DNA of 51,317 nucleotides from Mesostigma viride. Its lineage: Eukaryota > Streptophyta > Mesostigmatophyceae > Mesostigmatales > Mesostigmataceae. The notes beneath the pieces are model-generated. The model worked only from the letters and a program-made list of their open reading frames with translations, was not told the DNA's origin and did not search any database. Numbering within the stretch: the first letter of the stretch is position 1; every line of letters begins with the position of its first letter. This document shows, in pieces, positions 45,434 through 51,317 of this stretch. The position numbers and the translations under genes are program-made. Location: assembly GCA_009746045.1 (NCBI GenBank), contig RPFO01000827.1:64001-115317 (forward strand), written 5' to 3'.

Positions 45434-46242
45434 CTATTCGCCCTCGACGGCCGCGCGCGTCGGAGGTACGGACGCCGCCCGATTCGACGGGATCGGGCCG
45501 TCGATCACGCCGGGACACGAGAGGTCGTACGTCGCCGTCTCCCCCGTGGCGTAGAAGATCCGCAGACGGTCGCCCGCCCCGATCGCGCGAGGTCCCGCGC
45601 CGCCGCCCTTGGCGTCCGAGGGCGCGTGCGAGCTATCCAGTGTATGGCGCCGTCCACGGGCGGGGGCATGCCGTCGCCCACGTACAGGTCGCGCATCGGA
45701 CCGGCCAAGGCGATCGCGTCGTCCGTCACGAGTCGCTCCGTGTCCGATCCGAACGACGCGGACAGCACGCGTCTCTTGGACATGGACACCGCGAGTCGCT
45801 GGTCCTCGGTCGGGGCGGTGGGCGGGAACTTGACCCGCCGGCCCGTTTCGTTCAGGTCGTACACGATCGCGTACGATTTGCCCGAATGCGCGCGCCCGGG
45901 GACGATGTACTCCACTCCCAGGAACACGCGTTCGCCCGGCCGCTCGAACCACGACACGTCCACCTGGTCTCGGAACTCGCGGACGTCGCAGTCCAGGACT
46001 CCCTCGTCCACCCGTCTCACGAACTCGCGCGTCACGTCCGCGTCGCCGGACGCGTCGTACAATATCGCGCGGGTCACCAGGATGTTGGGAGGGTCGACTC
46101 GCCGGAGAGCGGTCCACCGCCTGTGGAACGTCCGCGCGAGCGCGAGCACCCACAGGACGGCGAGCCAGAGCGCTTCGAGCAGCCGGTCGGGCAAGGCGTC
46201 CGTCACGAACGCCGCGAGCCGTCGGTCGGGCATCGCGTCCAT
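45434..46242 (-). CDS. Single-pass membrane protein, about 270 aa, frameshifted
   Basis: ATG at 46242 overlaps the TGA of the upstream gene by one base (TGATG), suggesting coupled genes. N-terminal helix at about residues 22-40 (LLEALWLAVLWVLALARTF), then a soluble domain (PPNILVTRAILYDASGDAD, VDVSWFERPGERVFLGVEY, SMSKRRVLSASFGSDTERL). Near 45640 the frame shifts by one base to AGDRLRIFYATGETATYDL and a stop at 45434. Unknown family; could be a virion membrane protein. Confidence 0.65.
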
Positions 46243-46628
46243 CACTGGAAACCCGTCGCGTCCTTCTCCGTACGCAGGACACTTTTTAGGTGATGGGAAC
46301 GCACCTTGCCGGGATCCGCCGCGTACGTGGACGCGATGTACGATTTCAGACCCTCGGGCGTCAGGCCGTGTCCCCGCGACCGGGACACGGGCGCCTGTTC
46401 GTGCCACGCCTTCGCGTCGGCCGCGGCCGTCTCGGGCGGCGGGTGCGAGAACGAGACGGACGGACGCGCCGAGGGCTTCGTGGCGGACGGGAGCGAGTCG
46501 GACCAGGACGCGTCGTCCGCGTCGTCGACGTCGGGATTGCTGATGGCCGAGGAGAGGGTCCCGGCGGGCTTGGTCTTGGCGGGAGCGCGGGACGCGGGGG
46601 TCGACGTGTACTCGGAATACCACGCCAT
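46242..46628 (-). CDS. Hypothetical protein, 128 aa
   Basis: ATG 46628 (MAWYSEYTSTPASRAPAKT). GCGGATAAAAAGG lies just upstream as a TATA-like element. Disordered first 80 residues, then a short folded C-terminal part (LTPEGLKSYIASTYAADPG, KVRSHHLKSVLRTEKDATG). Stop overlaps the start of the next gene. Divergent from the gene at 46754. Confidence 0.68.
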   Translation of the reverse strand: MAWYSEYTSTPASRAPAKTKPAGTLSSAISNPDVDDADDASWSDSLPSATKPSARPSVSFSHPPPETAAADAKAWHEQAPVSRSRGHGLTPEGLKSYIASTYAADPGKVRSHHLKSVLRTEKDATGFQ

Positions 46629-46753
46629 GAGCCGATCCGTTCTCTCCTTTTTATCCGCGAAACAAAAATCCGTCGACCGAAACGCGCGCCCGCTGCCACC
46701 GGAACTTCTCGATAGGAGGAGTACCGAGACTGCGAGATCGCACTGGCGGCCAG

Positions 46754-47371
46754 ATGAACGAGCTTCCGGACGGGGCGTACTGCCGGATGTACCGGCGGTT
46801 CTTGCGGTCCGCGACGGCGTGGAGGGAAGACGTCGAGGCGCGGAGGGACGCGGACGCTGCGGCTTCTTTCGACAGCGATTTCGCCGGTCTCCGCGAGCGA
46901 GCGCGCGCCCGGAGGTGGGAGTACCTTTCCGGCCTGTGCTCCCTGATCGAGGGGTACGCGAGCGACTCGGAGAAAATGCGGCTGACGTTCGCGTCCCTGC
47001 CGGCCCCCGGAATTCTGCACGAGGTCCATTACCGTAATCGCGTGGACCCCGTGCCCCGCCCCCCGCCCGCCTATCTGGGCGACGAATCCCAGAGGCGGCT
47101 GTGCGACGCGTTCTATCGCTCCTCCAAGGCGTGGAAGGCGGAGATGACCAAGCGGTGGATGGACAGGTCCGGGTTCGATGCCCGCGATCCCAAGGCGTCG
47201 CTGGGCCACGCGCGCGAATGCCAGTGGAGATACCTCCTCGGCCTCGCCTCCATGATCCGACAATACATGAGCGACTCCGCCGAACTCCACCGACGGATGC
47301 TGGCTCTCCGCGCGTCCCCTTCGTGGCCGAACGACCGGCGGCCGCATAAGAAAACCGCGATACCAGTATAG
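46754..47371 (+). CDS. Hypothetical protein with internal duplication, 205 aa
   Basis: ATG 46754 (MNELPDGAYCRMYRRFLRS). Two related halves: RRFLRSATAWREDVEARRD ... RRWEYLSGLCSLIEGYASDS and AFYRSSKAWKAEMTKRWMD ... QWRYLLGLASMIRQYMSDS. Each half is predicted all-helical, with a W-[ER]-Y-L-x-G-L signature. Unknown function; the duplicated helical hairpin suggests a scaffold. It ends 1 bp before the ATG upstream of the cysteine desulfurase. Confidence 0.72.
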   Translation: MNELPDGAYCRMYRRFLRSATAWREDVEARRDADAAASFDSDFAGLRERARARRWEYLSGLCSLIEGYASDSEKMRLTFASLPAPGILHEVHYRNRVDPVPRPPPAYLGDESQRRLCDAFYRSSKAWKAEMTKRWMDRSGFDARDPKASLGHARECQWRYLLGLASMIRQYMSDSAELHRRMLALRASPSWPNDRRPHKKTAIPV

Positions 47372-47372
47372 A

Positions 47373-48589
47373 ATGCCCGGTCAGCGCATGCCTGCTACGA
47401 GACGGAAGTCCGGTCGAGGAAGCCGCGGATCTACTTGGACTCCTGTTCGACCACGCAGCCGCACGCGTCCGTCGTCGACGTCCTCGCCGACGTCGCCAAA
47501 CGCGCGTACGGCAACGCGTCGAGCAGCCACGTGGCGGGTCGAGACTCGCGAGCGATCGTGGAGGCGTGCAGGAAGAGGATCGGCAAGTGTCTCGGGGTCC
47601 CCCCGAACGCGTGGTGTTCACGTCCGGCCACCGAGAGCAACAACATCGTGCTCCACGGGGTCATGGAGCATCACGGCAACCGCGGGGTGGTGCTGACCTC
47701 GGCCATCGAGCACCCGAGCGGGATCAAGCCTTTGGAGCACTTGCAGAGGATCACGAGGGGCGGGGTGAAGGTGGTCAAGATCCCCGTGGACGGACAGGGG
47801 TTCCTCGACATGGAGGAACTGCGCCGAGCCGTGCGGATGTACGGTAAGGACGTGAAACTCGCGTCGTTCATCTACGCGTCCAACGAGCTCGGGACGATCC
47901 AGGACTTGGGCGCCATCCGCCGCGTGTTGGGGAGAGACGTGTTCTTCCATTCGGACACGACCCAGGCCGCGGGGAAGTACGTCGTGCGGGGCTTGCGGTA
48001 CCTCGACAGCTTCACGGTGTCGGGACATAAGATCCACGGGGTCAAGGGGACGGGCGCGCTCGTCGTCCGCGGGGACCTGGACCGCGTGGCGCCCTTAGCG
48101 TACGGCGGATCCCAGGAGAGGTTGTTGAGGCCCGGGACGGAGAGTCCGCCGCTGATATCCAGTCTGGCGGAGGCGGTGTGCCGAAACGCCAAAGGTATAC
48201 GGGCAAAGACGCGCGAGGTGGGCGACGCGGCGGACCTCGTGCGACGGGGCATGGCCGAACTCGGCGCGGCCTTCAACGGTCCCGACTCCCCGGCGCGGAG
48301 AGTCCCGCATCTCGTGAGCGGGTCGTTCGTGGGCGTGGACTCGAGAGCCGTCTCGCGACTCCTGGCCAAGGAGGGGATATGCGTGTCCGTCGGCAGCGCG
48401 TGCAAACTCGGCAAACGCAGCGACGTGTTAAAGGCCGCGGGCAAGTCGAAGGCCCACGAGAACGGGACCATCCGCGTGGGCGTGTCCGAGTACACGACCG
48501 AGTCCGACGTGCGCAAGTTTTTGACCGCCCTTCGCGCCGCCCTCGCGCACGTTTCCTTTAGCGCGCATAATACCCCATCGATTCGTTAG
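47373..48589 (+). CDS. Cysteine desulfurase (NifS/IscS class), frameshifted
   Basis: PLP enzyme that removes sulfur from cysteine for Fe-S clusters or thiolation. ATG 47373 is in another frame from the first recognisable residues (PRIYLDSCSTTQPH, at 47423), so a shift lies at about 47405-47420. Two further compensating shifts lie near 47599-47604 (six C) and 47623-47633: between them VVFTSG reads in the alternate frame, as expected for the family. Motifs: ASSSHVAG, TESNNIVLHG, SAIEHPSG, SDTTQAAGK, the PLP lysine in SGHKIHGVKG, RPGTESP, and the catalytic Cys in SVGSACKLG. Full length of about 400 residues. Uncommon in giant viruses; the Rieske oxygenase is a potential local Fe-S client. Confidence 0.9.
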
Positions 48590-48618
48590 ACGCGACAAGT
48601 TACCCCCCCCCCCCGTCC

Positions 48619-49113
48619 ATGGCCGAATCCCTGCGAGACCACGTCGCGTCTGTCTTGTCGACGGCCGACTGCGTGCGGACAAGTACGGGCCGCGTCGACC
48701 CCGCCCGGATCGTGGCTACCTACCTCCTGCGCACCTGTCCCTACCCCGACGACTTTGCGCGCGTCATGGCGCACAACATGACCGATCGTCGTCGCGAGTT
48801 CGTCCAAGAAATAGTGAGAAGATACGATGGCAGAGACGCGTATTTACAATGCGTGGACGAGTCCCGAGTGGAGGCGTGGAAATTGAGTTTTATTAGGAAT
48901 ATTCATAAATACATGTACAAAGCGGTCCTCGACCGCGTTCTAAGTCGACGCGGGGCATCCAAGTCCGCCCCTCCTCCTACCCCATTGCTCACAAGAACCT
49001 ACTTGTCCCTATCTACTTTAGACATGCGAACGCTCCGGTCGTTCGACGCGGATGACGCGATCGTATCTCGCGCGTGTGGTCACGATCTCGCGCGCTTGCG
49101 GTTCACGGCGTAG
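48619..49113 (+). CDS. Hypothetical protein, 164 aa
   Basis: ATG 48619 (MAESLRDHVASVLSTADCV), after a run of C. Helical first part (DPARIVATYLLRTCPYPDD, RRREFVQEIVRRYDGRDAY, SFIRNIHKYMYKAVLDRVL), then a polar end. It overlaps the end of the next, convergent gene by 34 bp, so its last residues may be wrong. Not recognised. Confidence 0.6.
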   Translation: MAESLRDHVASVLSTADCVRTSTGRVDPARIVATYLLRTCPYPDDFARVMAHNMTDRRREFVQEIVRRYDGRDAYLQCVDESRVEAWKLSFIRNIHKYMYKAVLDRVLSRRGASKSAPPPTPLLTRTYLSLSTLDMRTLRSFDADDAIVSRACGHDLARLRFTA

Positions 49114-49946
49114 CTCCCGCTTCCCTCGCGTCGGTCGCTCAACACCAACCCTTCTTCGGACACGGCCCATGCGCGAGGGACGCCGCCCGAGACCTTTCGG
49201 AGACTCAGCTCGACAGAGTCGTACACGTCGGACTCGGAACGGTTGCGATAGGCGTTGTCCACCTTCTCCCCCGTCCTCGACACCAGGTCCATGGAGAACC
49301 AGTACCTGTCCCCGACCTGGACGGCCTCCCTTTCGATCATGTTCTTCATGCTGTCGGGGTACGCCAGTATCACGAGCAGGTCTCCCACCGCCCTCGCGAA
49401 CACGGTCCTCTTGTCGTCCTCGCCCGTCACAAAATCGACCGCCGTGCGCGTGAAGCTCCAATTCTCGTTGCAGAGGACGACGTCCGTCTCGTCCTTCGTG
49501 GCTTCCAGATCGACGGGACAGGCTTCGTTGACGTACCGCGCGATCCATGATCGGACGACGCTCGAGTCCGCCCTTGTGCCTTTTCGCGAGAACGCGCGTT
49601 GAGCGACGTCGAACAGCCCCGCGGGGCAATAGATCACGTGCACCTGGTTCATCACGCGGTCGCGGGGGATACCGTTCAACAAGTATCCCATATCGCGCGC
49701 GACGCTGTCTTTGGTGATCGTGCGGCGGAGGACGATCTCGGAACGCGGGGTGAGGAAGCGGACGTACACCCCTCCGTCCCTGGTCGCTCGTTTGCAGACA
49801 CGGGCGGTCGACGGGACGGCGACGAGCACGTTCGTGTCCCTGTCCACGCCGACGTATCGTCCGTCCGCGTACGTCAGCAGACGGATCGGAGTGGGTGGGG
49901 AGGACCGCGGGACATCAGCGATGTCCTCTTGTACCGGTGCTGTCAC
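49080..49946 (-). CDS. Hypothetical protein, 288 aa
   Basis: ATG 49946 (MTAPVQEDIADVPRSSPPT). Alternating strands and helices (IRLLTYADGRYVGVDRDTN, VYVRFLTPRSEIVLRRTIT, NGIPRDRVMNQVHVIYCPA, ARAVGDLLVILAYPDSMKN). No known motif seen; C-terminal Arg/Lys tail (YAVNRKRARS). CATATAAA at about 50187-50180 on the coding strand, with a leader of about 235 bp. Confidence 0.7.
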   Translation of the reverse strand: MTAPVQEDIADVPRSSPPTPIRLLTYADGRYVGVDRDTNVLVAVPSTARVCKRATRDGGVYVRFLTPRSEIVLRRTITKDSVARDMGYLLNGIPRDRVMNQVHVIYCPAGLFDVAQRAFSRKGTRADSSVVRSWIARYVNEACPVDLEATKDETDVVLCNENWSFTRTAVDFVTGEDDKRTVFARAVGDLLVILAYPDSMKNMIEREAVQVGDRYWFSMDLVSRTGEKVDNAYRNRSESDVYDSVELSLRKVSGGVPRAWAVSEEGLVLSDRREGSGSYAVNRKRARS

Positions 49947-50376
49947 CGCGGCTGCTGGAACGGCAGTCGGGACATTGACGCTGTCCTCTGGTACCGTTCT
50001 GTCACGTCGACAATTGAGCCGTCGAGGTGTCGGCGAGAGGCGCCTGGTCGTGCACGGTGGAAGACGACATATTGTCGGTAGGCGATCGACGGACTCCGCG
50101 GATGTCGGAGTGGCGCGTTCTTGTTTTTCGAGTTGGGAGAGTTCGGGATGTGATGGTCTCGAACCCTACCGTGGGCGCTTTTTATATGGCTCGGAGCGTC
50201 CATGGGCACGAGGTGACGCGGCGCTCGTCCGGGACGTAACGCTCGAACGTGTCGTTGGAATCGAAACATATCCGATTTGCGACCCCGCCGGCGCCGCGCC
50301 TCGTCCGTGACGTCCGAGTCGACACGGCGGGCGGTTAATTTCTATCCAGTAAGCTATACTACGCTCCTGGAGACCC
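49947..50376. promoter_or_regulatory. Intergenic region with long leader of the 49946 gene
   Basis: No convincing gene. Holds a TATA-like CATATAAA for the minus-strand gene (about 50187-50180). The leader contains GATGTCCTCTTGTACCGGTG and GCTGTCCTCTGGTACCGTTC, an imperfect direct repeat at 49920-49941 and 49981-50002. GCTATACTACG at about 50354 is the probable promoter of the gene at 50377. Confidence 0.45.
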
Positions 50377-51317
50377 ATGGAGAGTACGGACGGAGACGGA
50401 CGGATAGGATACAACCCAAGACTGTCGAAACGCAGGGACTACTACTGCGGCAATCGGAGCGCGAGCGACAGACGGAACAGCGCGTACTACCGAGGCAAGC
50501 GAGACGGGGGTGACGACACGTGTCGCCAGGAGACGCGTCTGTACGGAATCAAACAGACCCGCGACCCGAAGCTCCTGAAAATCGCGGAACTACTCCCGCG
50601 CATGAGCGAGCTACCGGACCACGACCCCCGATCCAAAGGAGAGTTCTTCTGCGGCACGGACGTACTCGGCGCTCGCAAAGGCAGGGACTTGGGGAGCTTT
50701 CGCGATTGCGCTCGGAAGAGACAGGTGCGCATGTACGGCCTCTACGCGGTGGGCGACCTGGGCCACGGGAGGCCGAAGTCCAACGAACGCCTCTTCGCGC
50801 CCGCCGCCGCGCCCGCGTTAAGAACGCTTCGTCTCCACTTGATAAGGAGCTGGCCGATCTGGGGTCGATGACGGACGAAGAATTGCAAGATCTAGTGTAT
50901 GGAGCTCCCTCGCTTTCGCGTTACCCAACAGACGACCAAAGAACAAATGACCAAAGAACGCTCGTCGCCGGACCAGTTGAGTTGAACCGGGACGCGAACG
51001 GTCTTCCCGCGGTCGGCGCCCTCGAACCGTCCAACGAGAACGGTCTTCCCGCGGTCGATACGGGAACTCCGGTGACTTCTTTCTAGCGCCAGGTGACTTA
51101 GAAGGCGCCATGGGCGGCAAAGACTGGGACCCGGATGCGGTCGGCGCCCTCAAACCGTCCAACGAGAACGCACAGGACCTAGCGAGCATCATCCAAGAGA
51201 TCAAACGTACAGGTCACCGATGACTGGACCGACGAAATAAGGAGGCCATCGAAAATTTCAGGCACAAAACACGCGCGTATTCGCGTCGTCGCAAGACCAG
51301 CGTCGCGTCCGCCCCGT
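50377..51317 (+). CDS. Protein with two YCG...VRxYG modules, frameshifted, runs off window
   Basis: ATG 50377 (MESTDGDGRIGYNPRLSKR). Two copies of the small NCLDV module also found at 40485: YYCGNRSASDRR ... TCRQETRLYGIKQ and FFCGTDVLGARKG ... FRDCARKRQVRMYGLYA. Near 50815 the frame shifts to ASSPLDKELADLGSMTDEEL and repeats VGALEPSNENGLPAVD. A second shift near 51075 gives GDFFLAPGDLEGAMGGKDW, then VGALKPSNENAQDLASIIQ. From 51240 another frame reads KEAIENFRHKTRAYSRRRK up to the edge. The gene is therefore longer than seen and has several indels. Unknown function. Confidence 0.62.

Noticed and set aside
49943-50269. Gene upstream of 49946 on the minus strand
   Set aside because: His/Arg/Pro-rich, no fold, and it spans the TATA and repeated leader words; treated as leader.

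Overview
The window is a GC-rich stretch of nucleocytoplasmic large DNA virus (Nucleocytoviricota, giant virus) sequence. The hallmark genes are two major capsid proteins (one cut by the left edge), a VLTF3-type and a VLTF2-type late transcription factor, a PCNA sliding clamp, a conserved DUF5871-like gene that may bind single-stranded DNA, KilA-N and BRO-N-like proteins and a Kcv-like miniature channel. Genes are compact, on both strands, intron-free as far as can be seen, with short AT-rich promoters. The exact virus family and host cannot be named from sequence alone. A Kcv-like channel, a Rieske oxygenase and a cysteine desulfurase would fit an algal or protist host. Eukaryotic transposable elements of clearly lower GC (a young gag-only Copia-like LTR element and a TTAG-flanked DNA element) suggest that this is either an endogenized giant virus in a host chromosome or a virus that picked up host elements.

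Layout: 0-4.4 kb, divergent capsid genes and a LysM protein. 4.5-10.6 kb, an LTR retrotransposon with 99.7% identical LTRs sitting inside a small viral gene; its pol region is absent and replaced by nested foldback hairpins and tRNA-like B-box modules. 10.6-16.4 kb, information-processing genes (PCNA, VLTF3). 16.4-19.2 kb, two tandem paralogues of an unknown membrane-associated family. 19.1-24.9 kb, an island of very small membrane or acylated proteins, including the channel-like protein, with BRO-N-like and KilA-N genes embedded. 25-29 kb, a second BRO-like gene behind a tandem array of hairpin repeats, then a KilA-N gene bracketed by 47-bp direct repeats. 29.9-31.6 kb, a 765-bp palindrome with a third copy of its arm. 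31.8-36.9 kb, small zinc proteins, tandem beta-rich surface or fibre candidates and a Rieske oxygenase. 37.1-40.5 kb, a tandem BRO-like pair whose second, truncated copy has a DNA element in its promoter. 40.5-51.3 kb, the DUF5871-like gene, HNH nuclease, VLTF2, cysteine desulfurase and several unknowns.

A striking overall property is that about a dozen and a half genes are broken by single-base frameshifts (for example PCNA, LysM, Rieske, cysteine desulfurase, DUF5871-like) while each reading frame on either side is otherwise intact. In the cysteine desulfurase two indels compensate each other, one at a run of six C. This looks more like residual long-read indel errors than like slow decay of an endogenous copy, and it matters for anyone calling pseudogenes here. 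Gene extents given below span both sides of such shifts.
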